A DNA stretch of 64,000 bases from Owenia fusiformis (Eukaryota; Annelida; Polychaeta; Sabellida; Oweniidae). The notes under the pieces were generated by a model, which saw nothing but the letters and a program-made list of their open reading frames with translations, was not told the DNA's origin and did no database searches. The stretch covers positions 14,614,822 to 14,678,821 of the forward strand of contig CAIIXF020000008.1 of NCBI GenBank assembly GCA_903813345.2, read 5' to 3'. Shown here piece after piece: positions 1 through 18,300 of this stretch. The translations under genes and the position numbers were made by a program. Each line of letters starts with the position of its first letter. The first letter of the stretch is position 1.

Positions 1-651
1 GTTTTGTTTTCTTAATGAATTTGGCAAATGCCATAATCAACATAATCCTGAGCACTAGCATCTTCGTTTACTCGGCTCCCTTCGGTCGGTCATGAGCACA
101 GTGAAGACAGAGCGTGTGAAGATGGAGGACTAGTGATAATACAAAAATGAGTGATATCCAATTGATACCATTTTCTCCTGATTTTTTGAATACTGTGAAA
201 TAAGAACAAAGTTTTAGTCATAACATTATGTCACACCACTAACGTTATTCAGAAATGTACATGTAATAAGTTAAATGGAGTGTTTCACTATACTATATCT
301 ATTCAAGCTTGAACCAGTTCAATCAAGCCCCAAACATGTTTTTAGTATCTTATTTGCGATTGATACCTGCTTCTTGTTTCTATATATTTGCGTCAACAAG
401 AATATGAACTTTCCATTATCCCTTAAGGTATAATAACATAGGAAGATTATATTTCAAGCAAGCTTATTAAATCGTGTTTCCTTTTAAAGCAGACGCTAGG
501 GAGTATTCTGTTGTCCCTAGGGGTTGAAAACTTGGTGTAAAAATTGTCTGTCCTTGTCTGACCCAGAAAAAAACATACACTCGACAAGTTGTTCAAGGTA
601 AATTTTATAATCTCAACTTGATGCACTTTCTGTTAGTGAGATCACTGGATC
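1..651. other. Intron sequence upstream of RAD51 exon, no gene seen
   Basis: AT-rich sequence with no RAD51-like N-terminal exon. A short imperfect inverted repeat (CACTAGCATCTTC around 53 and GAAGATGGAGGACTAGTG around 118) suggests a small foldback insertion. Confidence 0.5.
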
Positions 652-1265
652 CAGGCCTGTCAACTGTCCCGCAATTTGCGTATTTGTCACGCATTTGCTG
701 AAGAATTTGAAGTCACGCCAGTTATTTTTGCGTGACAGAAAATGTCACGCAAATACGCATTTTACCTGGTAATTGTCAAGCAAAATCTTTCTGTAGAAAA
801 ATTTCTAAAAAAGTTCGTCTACACAGCAAAAATACGAATGCCGAAAAAAAACTTGATGCACTTTCTGTTAGTGAGATCACTGGATCCAGGCCTGTCAACT
901 GTCCCGCAATTTGCGTATTTGTCACACATTTGCTGAAGAATTTGAAGTCACGCCAGTTATTTTTGCGTGACAGAAAATGTCACGCAAATACGCATTTTAC
1001 CTGGTAATTGTCAAGCAAAAATCTTTCTGTAGAAAAAAAACGTACGCATTTCGTTCAGACTTTTCACGCGAATTAGGTATATGTCACACATTCCGTTCGA
1101 AATTTGAGGTGTTCAAAATTTGGCAAGATGTAATAACATTTAAACCAAGGTGTTCAAAATTTGGATCAAGGTGTTCAGATTTGGACCAATGTGTCCACAT
1201 TTTGAGGGGAGGTGTTCAACATTTCCAAGTCACTCATGTTAGGTGTTCCCAAGTTGACAGGCCTG
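652..1265. mobile_element. DNA transposon remnant with CAGGCCTGTCAACT ends, left end tandemly duplicated
   Basis: CAGGCCTGTCAACT starts at 652 and its reverse complement ends at 1265. TGGATC flanks both ends (646-651 and 1266-1271), a 6-bp target duplication. A 235-bp tandem duplication (about 617-851 and 852-1086) includes flanking DNA, the target repeat and the left end, so a second left end sits at 887. Inside are several AAGGTGTTCAAAATTTGG-like repeats. No intact transposase. Confidence 0.72.
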
Positions 1266-1739
1266 TGGATCAGATATGTATACAATGCAACTGAACCTGT
1301 CTAAAGTGAACACTGATATATTCACATTTAGGCTTTACTTTGATAACACAAGAGTTAATATATCCACATTAGGTCATTTTTCCCCTGTCCCCCTGCTATA
1401 ACCAATTTGGAAGCACCAGATAAAACTGAATCATGTGATCTTATTATGCGCCTATGAAGTGTACATGATTGATGTCGCAATGTTTGATGTCGCAATGTTG
1501 CGACAGTGAATCAAATTGCGATTTCTTAATCGGGGAAATGCTAACTGCTTATCACAGTAAAAAGAAAGAAGTATTCTGGATTTTGAAGCCCTGTGATCGG
1601 AGGATGACATTAGGCCAAAATGTTATATTTCGATCAATGTGATCACTATAAGAGGTACACAGATGCAAGTTCTAATATACTGTATCATTATATCCTCCAT
1701 TTTTAATGTTCTTAATTGTAATTTATTTGTTCATTGTAG

Positions 1740-6632
<4,893 letters not shown>

Positions 6633-6814
6633 GATATTCCTCAAAAGACAGTTGAAGGAATATGTGTAAATATTAACCACATGTGTGGACTCTTGGTGCT
6701 GTTATTGTGCAGTCTGGGATCTTTGAATCAGTATATGGAGCTATAAGAACCATCATTATTCCTGGGCTTATTTTGTTTAGTAGGTCTAGAAGGTCTTTGA
6801 AGGTCTGTTTAAAG

Positions 6815-6820
6815 AATAAA
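6815..6820 (+). terminator. Candidate RAD51 poly(A) signal
   Basis: AATAAA lies 183 bases after the RAD51 stop codon. It is the first canonical signal on this strand after the gene. A further AATAAA-containing stretch near 8410 could serve a longer 3' UTR. Confidence 0.45.
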
Positions 6821-7108
6821 TTAAATTACTTAGTGATGTAAGGTGCATATATTTGATAGAGCAGGAAATTGAATGAAATTGTATCTTAGAATGAAAGGCC
6901 AACCAGCAAACAAATCAATTTTAATCTTTCCATGATTATCATGAATTCAAATTTACTCAAAATTGAAACTTTGGAGAATATTTGCTCAAATCAGCATACT
7001 TTTTGTATAATTTTTGAATTTTAATGAACAATTAATGAATTGATTTAAGGAAAAGCATCCAAATCCTGAAAAGGGGATTTTCTCGAATGTGGGAGGGAAA
7101 TTTAATGC

Positions 7109-7682
7109 TTACAGGATTTTCTCGCATATAAGCCCTGGGCGTATAACTGAAAGAAGGGGTAATTTCGTCTATTATTTTACCTCTTATTTTTCGCCCATGG
7201 GCGTATAAGTGTACTACTTTCGATTTTTGGCGTATAACTGAAAGAAGGGGTAATTTCGTCTATTATTTTACCTCTTATTTTTCGCCCATGGGCGTATAAG
7301 TGTACTACTTTCGATTTTTGGCCCAGTGGGCGTAAAGGTGAGAAGAGCTGATGAATACAATGGACTACCGTACCTACTGTTGTAGTCCTACCGCATGTTT
7401 TGTAAGAATTATAAAGGAAATGTCACCTACAACCTTGGACTTAATGTTGAAACAAAGTAACAACAGAACAATCCATCACTGCCACTTACGGCACAGCGTT
7501 GAACTTAATGCTGAAACAAAGTAACGACAGAACGATCTGCCAGTGACTAAATAATCTTGAATTTATTGAAAAAATCAATAAATAGTCATTTTTTATAGGC
7601 CCATGGGCGTATAAGCGTACTACATTCGATTTTTGGCCCATGGGCCTAAATTTAGGGGGGCGTATATGCGAGAAAATCCGGT
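7109..7682. mobile_element. TA-flanked inverted-repeat element with internal 91-bp duplication
   Basis: TACAGGATTTTCTCGCATATA at the left is matched by the reverse complement of TATATGCGAGAAAATCCGGTA at the right, with TA at both outer edges, as for Tc1/mariner/pogo-type elements. A 91-bp unit is repeated in tandem (about 7139-7229 and 7230-7320), and a diverged 43-bp block occurs twice (7430 and 7499). GGGCGTATAAG motifs recur. No transposase. Confidence 0.72.
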
Positions 7683-7928
7683 AATGTATTAACTCGGGTA
7701 GGTTATATGTTGAAAAATGTGTAACTAGGCTTCCAAATAAGTTTAGCCAGATTGAAATATTCAGTAGCCTATTTCAGAATTTGACTTTAAAGCAGGAGTA
7801 CATTGCATGATTTAGCAGACAAGTACACCTGTAATAACAAAATTATGCTATCTAATTTGCAGTAATTGAGTGTTCATGTATATGATTTAACCCTAGCAGG
7901 ATGACTGGTGCATATTTAATAATATAAT

Positions 7929-8110
7929 CATGGATGTAGCCAGGCATGGGGCAGGTGAGGCAACAGCCTAACCTAAATTTTACAGAAAGAAATTATTTTA
8001 GATGTCTGTTAACTGTGGAATAAAGTCCAAAATGTATCTCATATAGCCTAATTTTTCCTCGTCTTATTTTTGTTTGCCTTGTCTAATTTTTGATCCTGGC
8101 TACACCACTG
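7929..8110. mobile_element. 182-bp MITE with CA..GTAGCCAGG ends
   Basis: Starts CATGGATGTAGCCAGG and ends CCTGGCTACACCACTG, inverted repeats like the widespread CAGTGGCGTAGCCAGG terminus. ATAAT flanks both ends (7924-7928, 8111-8115), a possible 5-bp duplication, although the flank is AT-rich. Confidence 0.6.
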
Positions 8111-8689
8111 ATAATTTTTATGCTAACAAGGCAGGCTTCATGGGATAAAAGTACTTCATGTCTTCTTTCAAAAATTAACTCATAAATTTTACTGAAAAAC
8201 CCTTTTACTCTCTTTTTCCTTTCTATTTCCATTATAGTGTTTTCCATTAAGAGCTTTCAAGATATCAGAAATAACTTCAGCGTTGTAATCACATGAATTT
8301 ATAACAGTGTATTGCTTCAGACCATGAAACAGTATCATCTAGTGTAAATATGAAAATAGCTTTATAACCAAGATCTGTAAATATTGTACATTATTGGTTT
8401 TATACACTGGATAATAAACCAACGATAAACAGAAAATTAGTTTTTACTGTGCCTTAACAAACTGATATTGACGTCATTGTGTTCTCAGTGGCTTATTATT
8501 ACATTTTCAATTACCTCTACTATATTACAGTGACTGTCCCTGTTTTTAACATTGCAGTTCATTAATGCTAGGGCCAGACATACAGAACATGACAAAATTG
8601 CAATATATATAATTTTCCAACCATTTTGTTCTCAGTAATTTCACATACAGTCTCAAAAAAATCATTATATCTTACCAAAAAGTAACAGG

Positions 8690-8806
8690 GTATTAACGTG
8701 CAAAATTTCACCACCCTCTATTTGTTAGACACCGAAATCCATCCACCCTACACCAGCCACAGAAATGTTGGAGACTAACAATATGTCATTTCTGGTGGTG
8801 ACATAA
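8690..8806 (-). repeat. GTCACCACC repeat family, copy a
   Basis: About 115 bp from TTAACGTGCAAAATTTCACC to GGTGGTGACATAAA. The same family occurs at least seven more times in this window in both orientations. Both ends carry GTCACCACC-like blocks in inverted arrangement, so it is probably a MITE. Confidence 0.65.
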
Positions 8807-8809
8807 ATA

Positions 8810-10948
8810 CAGGTATAAAAAGGAAATTTGAAAACTGGTCAGGAAAACAAACCCCAATAACACTGGTTGTTATTACCTTCCTTTCAAAAAGTCAGATTAA
8901 ACTACTTTGCTACGGATATATGATTAGGTGGTTCTGTGCCAAACAAATTTGGTGTAGTGTTTAATTTGATATTACACCAAATACATCAAAATCAGCATTT
9001 ACAAGCCACCATTTTTAAAAGGAAGGTAACAGCAGCTAGAATACAGATATGAAGTTCATCATGATCATTGATCAAGATGGAAACATGAACAGTAAATTCC
9101 TAGCTTTGGTAAAACTGGATCCATGACACTCATTTTGTACTTGATTCCCAGGACTTGAATAGGAAACGTTAGATGTGAGGAATAGTTAATGCAAAATTCA
9201 ATAATTAATTAGTATAATTGTGTTTATTTTGAGCTAAACATCCATTATTAAATAACAAGCCTTCTACTAGCCTGTATTGAATGACACGCCAGTTTATGAA
9301 AAAATGTCATCCGATATGTTTTCGAAGAGGGTAAGACGTCATGCAAATCCTAATGCACGTGTTTGTAAATGTGATGTCTATGGAGTTATTAGAGTGGAGG
9401 TGACTCCTCTATGGACTATATCCTTGGGCAGGCTAGGTGAAAATAAGAGTACACCAGCTTTTAATTCTGAATGAAGAATCAAACATTGGTAGAAAGTATG
9501 ATTATACTTGCCTCATGCAGTGCCTTTAGCTTGTAAAATAATTAGATTAACAATTTTCTCTATATTTTTGTTGACTATGTTATTGATCACATTGCTACAT
9601 AGTAGCTATTGGGTAATTTGCAATAAAACCTTGCTAAATGCCTGAATGCCATTGGGATTGGCTAAAAGCGGTCAGATAAGGTTTCTCATTTCGAGTTTTT
9701 TGCATTTGCGCGACTCTGCATTTTTATGAACACTTGTACTTCTATTGACCAGGGCATTCCAATAATTTGAAAATCTGATTCAAATGAATTTGAATTCATT
9801 AGTCATGTTAGAAAGACATTATGAGCATTCAATGATTTTCTTAATGTTCGGAAATCATAAGAAAACTGAGAAAATATTTGAGTCATTTTTATGAAAAAGG
9901 AGCAAGGAGGCAATAGTCCTTGAACAAAGACTTTTTCAATTTTAGAATACTTTGGGCTCATATTATTTTTGTCTTGTTTATTTTCTAAAAATCCCAAAAG
10001 TGTATACTTAAGGCTATTTGAGAAAAACTGAAGTTTTACAAAAATGCATTCATTATGCCAAAAGATGTTATCATTAACAAAAGATTTGGAACTCCATTAA
10101 TATTACCATTATGGGCTATTTTCAAAAGATTCATCGTATTATTATCAGATAGGCCTATAGAACAACCAAAACCATAAAAGTACCAAAATATCTGTCATCA
10201 TTCTCCTAGTTTCTTTTCGTTTGAAAAATTCCCCGTTTCTGGAAAACTGGATCTTCCCATTATCACATTAGAAATGAGTGAAGTCACTTCACAAAATACT
10301 AAAGCTAATTTGAAAGGTAAGGATCTCTTCCAAATAAGTCAAAACATGTAGAGATGTTTTCTGACATTCTATTTTGGTTTAAGTTTATAGATTATTTGAA
10401 AAGATAACCTACAATCACATTTACTAAAATTAGATATTACTAAAAGCTAAGGATCTCTTTCAAATAAATCAAAATATGTAGAGATGTTCTCTAACATTCT
10501 ATTTAAGTTTATAGCTCATCTGAAGATAACCTAAGACATCACATTTACTAAAATTCGATATTACTAAAAGCTAAGGATCTCTCACAGATAATGAAATATT
10601 TGTTTTATTATTCAATGTTATATACATGACTCTCTTCATAGCCGTAGGCAGCGGGGGTTCGGTGGGTTCGAACGAACCCCCGGTCAGGATTTCCCAAGAT
10701 ATCATTTTGCGGAAAATGCATATCACCAGAAATATTAAATTACTACAGTGTGCTATTTGAAAACTACATATATGAGCAGTAAATGATTTAATATTTGTTA
10801 TGGTGAACACGAGAGCCTAATTTTGTCAAAAACATGTCATAGTGAAGTTACACTTCCCTCAAAACGTTTGGCAACCCTAGGCACTGGATGAGATTTAAGG
10901 GAAGGCCCCATAGCATGAGATTTTACATTTAGAAATAACAATACTTTT
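8810..10948. other. RAD51-POLA2 convergent spacer, left part, no gene
   Basis: No exon-like ORF. Around 10310-10580 the sequence CTAAGGATCTCT...AAATAAGTCAAAACATGTAG recurs about three times with a period near 125 bp (a decayed tandem repeat). Near 10640-10690 is a GC-rich stretch with GGGTTCGAACGAACCC, part of a common interspersed repeat. Confidence 0.5.
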
Positions 10949-12023
10949 GCACAATTAACTTAAAAGCTGCTTCTTCTCGGACAAAATAACCCATTTTTGG
11001 CAATGGCTAAATCAGTCATTTGTAGGAATTTTGTTTTAAGCCAGTTCTGGTCCAATACGAAGTTATTGAAAGTTATTGAAAACAATGCAGACGTCCCATA
11101 CTCCGAATGATTTTTACAACATCGACGAATAAATATCTGGAATAGTCGTAATATTGATGAAACACATGTTCTTTCAAATGTGTACATCTCTGTTTTGTTT
11201 TATTTCAATTAAAATTTAAAGTATTTCTTGGGACGTCCCTGGGGCTGGCAAGTCCCCGAAATAACGTTGTGAAATGAATTATTTAAAAGCGTATATCATT
11301 TGTAAACACAAGCATTTGTTCAAATTTATTCATTCTTCCATTTGTTCAGTATTTATTTACCCATCACTTTTCCAAAGAAAATCAATCATTGCAAAAAATG
11401 ATTTAGTCTTTTCAGATACACTCCACTCATCTAAGAGATTGTATAGAATTCAAATTGTTATCGTTCCAGTTGAATTGCTCTCCATTTTCATGTTAATGTC
11501 ATGATATGTTTAGCGAATAAATTATATAATAAAAAAACATTGAAAAATCATATGGTATAAATCTTCAAATAATGAAGGCCTAATTTGTTATCAAGCCGTC
11601 TGAACTTAACAAAATAACAGTCGCTTGTATTTATATATGATTTATATCCACTAAAACGTTTTTATTATCAATTGCGGTTGATCTGCTCCGGGGGACTTAC
11701 CACTGAGCTCCGAGGACGTCCAAAGAAATATTTTTAACTTTTTAAAACAAAGCATAACCTAGACCCACTTATTTGAATAATATATATTTTTATCAGTAAT
11801 ACGACTATCCCGGATAGTTAACTTCCTTCGTGTATACTTTGTGTAAAGTTATCATAGAAGAACGATCTTTCGGAGTATATGGGTGTTTGCGTCAATTTCA
11901 ATAACCTTGTATTTGATCCGAACTGGCTTCCAACAAAATTCTTGAAAAACAATGATAAGCCATTGCACGAGGTGATTTATTTTGTCCTAGATGAAGTAGC
12001 TTAAGTTAAAGAATAAATTGTGC
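10949..12023. mobile_element. Diverged 1.1 kb foldback element
   Basis: Left arm (about 10949-11270) and right arm (about 11680-12023) are imperfect inverted copies: GCACAATT / AATTGTGC at the tips, GGACAAAATAA / TTATTTTGTCC, CAATGGCT / AGCCATTG, and near the middle GGGACGTCC / GGACGTCC. Arms are about 65-75% alike by eye. I could not define a target duplication. Confidence 0.6.
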
Positions 12024-13023
12024 GAAATAGTTGATATTCCTTGGAAACAAATCATGCTCCAGGGTCTTCCAGAAATCAGTTGAAATAATGGTGGATTTGG
12101 GGCAAATCAGATTTCAGGATATGTATCCAGTAAAAGATTCACCGAAATATATTTTGATGCAGAAAATTCATTATAAGTTGTCTGACTTTTTTGCATGGTT
12201 GCCTGTTTATTTTACTTTGTGAACATTAAAGTTACAAAGCTGCAAGGCCATTTTTGAAAATCATTTTTACGTCCTGTGTTATTTCAATGGGAGAGGTTTC
12301 TTGATAAAGCCTATTACTTTCAGTAAATAAAAACATCATTTTTGTTAAATAAAATTCAAATTCAATTGTCTACTTAACTTAATGAAGGTACTAAAATGAA
12401 TTATATTTCCCCTCCCAAAATAGTTTTTTCTTTACATATTATGCATATAAGAATTCAAACCTAGAGATGCTTTAATACATAATCCAATGGGTTAGTCAGG
12501 ATTCCCAAACTTTTGGAGGTAGTGTAATTGTACAAATTGCATTATTTGAGGAACCCTAATGAAGGGGGGGGGGGATTTGTGAATAACATAAAAATAGAAC
12601 CCCCGGTCACCAAATCCTGGCTACGCCACTGCTCTTACTATTGGGGATATCTTATAAGAACAAGAATAATTAGATTTTTTCGTATCACTTTCAGATTTAT
12701 ACCGGACGAAACAATGGACTTGGAGAATATGCTTGTTGAATAAGCCTTTTTTCTGACGTCACCGGGATTGCCTTTGAATAAGTCTTCTTATTTTTATGTC
12801 GCGTGTAATGTATAGATCAATGAGTGGGGATTAGCATGGCAGAATACAGAAGGTTGCGCATCTTTGGGGGTTCGTTTTTTTGAAGCCATTATACAGAATC
12901 ATCAATAAATGTGCAAACAAATTATTGCATTTACATTTTTAATTTTTTTCAAATTCATTTGGTACGCACTGGCATACTGTGTGTAACAGGCGCTATGCCC
13001 ATGAATCGGTATAATGGACAAGA

Positions 13024-13125
13024 CATTAACATGCAAAATGTCACCACCTACCATTTGTTACATAGGCTGAACACTATTCATAAAAAGTTGGAGACTATAA
13101 CAATATGTCAACACTTCTGGTGTCT
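13024..13125 (-). repeat. GTCACCACC repeat family, copy b
   Basis: ATTAACATGCAAAATGTCAC through GTTGGAGACTATAACAATAT, close to copy a and to the copy at 21794. Confidence 0.65.
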
Positions 13126-13320
13126 TCACTTCCCTTGACTTGAAAGCCTATAGTACTGTATACTTTAGAGATGATCCACAGAATAAACTTAAAAACATAA
13201 CAATCTGTATTATAGATTTATATAAATATGTTTATTCCCTCGGTACATACCATGCATTATATACATTTTTACAGTTTGTACAATTGTTGAATATTTCTCT
13301 ACTAAATGGTCATAATACTA

Positions 13321-13456
13321 TACAAATATTGAATGATGTTGAGTGCAACACCTGTATATATTTCTGAGGGTGTATTCCACGCAGCCCGAATGGTAAGTGG
13401 AATACATCCCCTAGAAATATATACAGGTATTGCACGAAACAGAATTCAATATTTGT
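13321..13456. repeat. 60-bp-arm hairpin (foldback MITE or hairpin RNA source)
   Basis: TACAAATATTGAAT...TGTATTCCAC (13321-13380) pairs with GTGGAATACA...ATTCAATATTTGT (13397-13456) across a 16-nt loop; the inner 39 bp are almost perfect. Probably a foldback MITE; a transcribed copy would form a long double-stranded hairpin. Confidence 0.75.
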
Positions 13457-14633
13457 TTTATTATTTCACTCATTTAGGTATATAACAAAAATCTGAGTAG
13501 AAAAGAAGAAATACATTTTACAGTTAAACAATATTCATTAATTAACTAAATGGTGTCTCAAATAATACCACATGTTTTCAGTAGCCTATACACGTGACGT
13601 CACATTCTTCGAATACCTGTATTTTTTTTTTAAATACACCTTTCATATCAAGGACTTATACATGGATGGAATACCTTGTGGTATTTTTATTCACATGGTA
13701 CATGACTGACCAATCACATTCTGATTATCATCACAGGGAAATAATAAAGATTAATATTGAAGTATTGAGTAATAATACAATTTCTCTTCAACCACAAATG
13801 TATAATATGCTAAGACAGTTAACACTGTATCAGTGTATAGCCATCAAATCCATTCCATCCATAAAAGGCCAATAGTAGTTAGACTCCAGAACAAATAAAA
13901 GTAAGAGATTTGTTACTGCTGTGTATTTTCCTTAATACAATGATTATTTAGTGACACACTGGGAGAAGGGGAGAGTTAGATTACACATTTGTGAAGAACA
14001 AAAACGTGCGATAATTCACACGTGTATGTCTATGTGCTAGAAAACAAATAATCATTTTCTGACAGGAAAGTCTTAAGGAAGAAATATATTATTAAACGTG
14101 CTGGTGTGACTGTCGTATATAGGATTGTTCTTGGGAAACAGCTTAAGGTTAATAGTCTACGGTAACCACAGCATGCTTGTATGATTTGTATGATTCTGTA
14201 ATTAATTAATAAGACCTTTGGAAACCCATGTCTTTTAACAAGGGAGAACAATGATATGAACCTATAAACTTACAGGGGTTTAATATTCATTGTTCTTCAG
14301 CCTAAGAAGGATTGAGTTGACAAGAAAATTGTTTTATGAATTGTGCAGATCAAAGATGAATCTCACTGTGCTTTATCACTATGGAACTTGTATATTTAAT
14401 GGAGTTTCTTACTGTTTTGCCTATGGCCACTAATTTGAAAAAAAGGGGTACAGTAATTCTCTATTTGAAAGCATTTGAGCCCAATAGGCAATACATCTGT
14501 GACAAAGCAGAAAACTATTCTAATATCTGATCTTTCAAGAATATATTTGCAAATATTTAGTAAAATGGATTCTAAGGCAGTTTCAAATAACTACGTGGGC
14601 CACTTTGAAACTATGAATTATCAACTAGGGCTC

Positions 14634-14639
14634 TTTATT
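14634..14639 (-). terminator. Candidate POLA2 poly(A) signal
   Basis: TTTATT on the plus strand reads AATAAA on the gene strand, about 560 bases after the POLA2 stop. It is the nearest canonical signal I saw; nearer variant signals (for example ATAAAA-like near 15003) are possible. Confidence 0.25.
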
Positions 14640-15198
14640 ACCAACAAGTGAGCGATTGCAAAAGCTCACCATGTGAGCTAAAAATGTCAAACTGTGTGTC
14701 CTCAAACATAAACTAGGATAAATCTGAAACGAAGAAGGGACTCAGATTGATTGAATCTCAATCAATTGAAGAACTAATTTTGATAATTTCCCTGAAAATA
14801 AATGCCCATTGGCCTTTAAAAATCTTTATATATCCTTTTACTGAACTCCCATGCAAAATAAATATCCAGAGGGCCAGATAGCAAGAAATGATGAAATCAT
14901 TTCAAATATTTAAATATTTTTTACATTATATTTGTATAAATTATTGATTCTAAAAGAAGAGGAAAGTCCAAAAAAGCCAGCTGCGTTTTCTAAGAAAAAA
15001 TATTTTATGATACTTGGCCTTCATTCCAAAACATTTCTGAAAACTGCAAATCGACCAAAAATAAGAAGTGCCAAAATGAAGTAGAAGAACAGTAATAATT
15101 TCTCTAAAACCATGAAAACTGACATTATTTTGCATTTTAAAACATGACCTCTGTGACATTTTACCACTGAATAATTCTTTGAAAGCATAACAGTCAGT

Positions 15199-15327
15199 TC
15201 ATATTTTCACAACTTTAGCTGCTATTTGTGGCTGTAACGAGGAGGAAACAACGAGTCTAGAGTAGGTACCCCCTACCAAACCCTTGGCTAGTCTTCCTGG
15301 GTTGACGCAGCAACAACCATGAATATC
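15199..15327 (-). CDS. POLA2: POLA2 exon 17 (stop codon)
   Basis: Acceptor CTGTTTTTCAG; stop TGA at 15201-15199. Encodes DIHGCCCVNPGRLAKGLVGG and ends in AAKVVKI, the conserved CVNPGRL-KG-VGGT-ARL C-terminus. Confidence 0.95.
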   Translation of the reverse strand, partial: DIHGCCCVNPGRLAKGLVGGTYSRLVVSSSLQPQIAAKVVKI

Positions 15328-18300
15328 CTGAAAAACAGAAAAACATAATAAATGTATTATGTATTAAATTGACCTTACCCCAGGGGCCTTACACAATTTC
15401 TTTAGCCACATGATTTGATTTATTTATCTATTCAATTAAATAGTTCTTGAGAGCAATGACATAATCAGTTTAACATACAATTGTCATAAGACCAGAATGG
15501 ACCAATCAAAACATGAAAATAAGAAAATGACCCAGCAGACTGCCCTCCTCTGTAAAGTCCACTTCAATTTGGAAAACAGCAAATCATAAATAATTTTGAA
15601 CTGGGTACCTACATGCATTTGGAGCAAAAATCTTCACCCATGAGGCACCAACCTATAAAATTTGAACTGATACTTGGATGGACAGAGGGATCAACGAATG
15701 GAGTAAGGGCTTCTCAATATGCAGGAAAACAGGATTCCACCAACAGTATTTGAGTTATTTCCTGGACAGATGGACTGACAGACACATGGAGACATTCTCT
15801 ATCTCCCAAACTAGATAATAACCCTTAAATATTTTTAATTCATATTAATGATCAAATAATTCATTTCCAAATTGAAAAAAACATGATTTCACCCTTTTCA
15901 ACATTAAAAGACAATAGACGTTTCAAACAAGCCTCGCCACCTTTTGGCACATCAAAAAACTGTGATATGTTGGCTAGATAGATGATGTCATTGGTTGTAA
16001 GAGATTGATTGTAGGTAGCAATCCATCCTAGCCAAGCAAAAATAGGATAAACTTACTGCTAATTTTGAAAAGTAACAACCAATGACATAATTAATCTAGC
16101 CAATACATCATTGTTTCAACGATGTTCCTAAAGGTGGCAGGGTTTATAAGGGTCTACAGGGTGGTCACACAAAATTAAGAAATAAATTCCAGAGTCGGAA
16201 TGGCATATAACTTCTTGGAAAAGTAAGATTTCCCAGCAATTTTTTATGACAATGATGTGCAATATTTAATGGCTGAAAAACTTGGCCCTCACAGCCAACC
16301 ATTCCTCAATATTCTATAACCTTTTACAGTATATTTTAGTATATTTTAAACATTAATTAACAAGGGATTAACACCTGCCATTTATTACAGATGCAAAACG
16401 CCAACCACCATCCACAAAATGAGGCAAACTTTTATATACAGTAATATTGTGTTGCACAATTGGGTGCTATATTGTGATCAGTTTGCTGGATGGGTGTATG
16501 GGTGGGTGGGCATCCCAATTAATTTTGTCTACGCATTTCCAGATGAACAATTTGAAAATGATTTAAAATGATCAGGAATGTCTCTTTGTATGGAAATTTA
16601 GACTTGATGCTGAGAAATCTTCTATTACACTTTCAATTTTAAAAATGATGAATCAGCTATTTTTGACACCTGAACCCATCCTAATAGAAAGGCGAAACTG
16701 TTTTCTTGAGATATATAAATTGAAAACTCTCCCTTGAATATTCACATTTTTAGTATTTCATGCTTTATTTATCACTTGCGGTATTTTTGGAAAAATGAAA
16801 ATTCCCTGGAAAAACTCATGTTCATTTTCCAGTGTTTTCCAGAATCTTTTCTAAAATTTCAGTGTTTTCCAAAAACTGGAATTTATTTTACTTTTTCAGT
16901 AAATTCCAGAGCTGTTGCCACCCTGGTCTATTAAGTCAATTTCTACAATTTTTAGGCCTCAAAAATTACAGAAAATAAGGTGTATGATTAAGTCATTATC
17001 ATGAAATAAATTCTTAAGAGTTAATTAGAGTGAGAATTACTCCTATTAGCACTGCATGGGTGATGACTGGCATTATCATTACACAATTATTAATGTAATA
17101 ATGTACATGTCACAATGAAAACACATTGAGGCTAATGCAACGTGAAAAATCAACTTGTGTCTTAGCAAGGATGTTAGTTCAAGGAGAGTTCAATGAAAGG
17201 TTTTTCAGAAATGTAATAACATGTCACATACTGTTTAACTGAAGACCTGTAGGACATTTCATGGTATTGTAAAACTGATTATAATATAGTCCCCAAGGGC
17301 ACGGTAACAATATCTCATTATATTCAAACTAAAGCCAAAACATCAATTTTCCATGCTTTGAATTTCAAGGCCATATGATAAAACTATCTATTTGACTTTA
17401 ATGAAAATTAACTAATGAGAAAGGCCCTTCACCTCTTGAATCGAGGTACAGTATAACCTAAGTGGAACACCTTTGGTGCCTCTAAAAAATGCTCCACTTG
17501 GGAGGTGTTCCACTGATATAGGTTGATTTTACATTTAGTCAGTTGGTCTTGGACCCCGAAAAGTGTTCCACTTACAAAGGTGTTCCACCTCTAAAGGTGT
17601 TCCACTTTACAGGTCTCACAGTACAGGTAGAATGACAGTCAAACTTCATATTTCTTAAATGATTGTTTCCCTAAATCAAATAGGTAGAAGGACAGTCAAA
17701 CTTTATTTATTTCTTAATGATTGTGTACCTAAATTAAATATAACAACACTTACCTTGATGAAATACTTTAAATCAGAGGGTGTGATCAATATATGTGGCA
17801 CTACAGACAAACCAGCATACACCTCAAAATGGTCATAATCTATATTAACCTCCTCCATAGGGGGGTACAAGGGATAACAGCTGAAAAAATAAAGAATAAA
17901 CTTTGGTTTATTTTTGGTTTATTCTTTGGCCTTTGATCAATATATATTTAAAGGGATATCCTTGCAAGACCATTTCTTTCCTTTTCCATGTTTTTTAATA
18001 TGGAAAATACATGTATATATATGGTTATACAGGCTGATCAATAAGTAGTGACAATGATGCTCCCATTTGAAGAGGTTTCAATAGTATAACATGAACCTTG
18101 GCAAAAATGTGCCAAAATAAGTTCCCAATCTAACTACCAAGAGAAAGGATACATGGTCACAATATGTATGATTTGGTGGTGATTCAAGTAACAAAAGGGT
18201 AGGGTATCCGGAGGAGGCGACGTTTACCTGCTGATCATCATTTTATTTTAATTTATTTTTAACTTTGTTTATTTCCTTTCTTGGCATAGCTGATGATTGA

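Larger units (their letters stand above)
12024..15198. other. RAD51-POLA2 convergent spacer, right part, no gene
   Basis: No convincing coding exon. It holds a CCGGTCACCAAATCCTGGCT / ACGCCACTG transposon end (12599-12632), a GTCACCACC family copy, a strong hairpin (13321-13456) and the probable POLA2 3' UTR at its right edge. Confidence 0.5.
15328..17753. other. POLA2 intron 16, largely made of transposons
   Basis: This last intron contains, left to right, a foldback element (15917-16150), a CAGGGTGG element (16157-16925) and a TA-flanked CAGTATAACC element (17449-17621). No extra exon seen. Confidence 0.6.

Noticed and set aside
732-1294. Overlapping plus-strand frames of 64-105 codons near the window start
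   Set aside because: They lie inside the tandemly duplicated transposon end and repeat the same translated sequence; no domain.
9277-9474. 65-codon frame with basic residues
   Set aside because: No splice context, family resemblance or neighbouring exons; in the spacer between converging genes.
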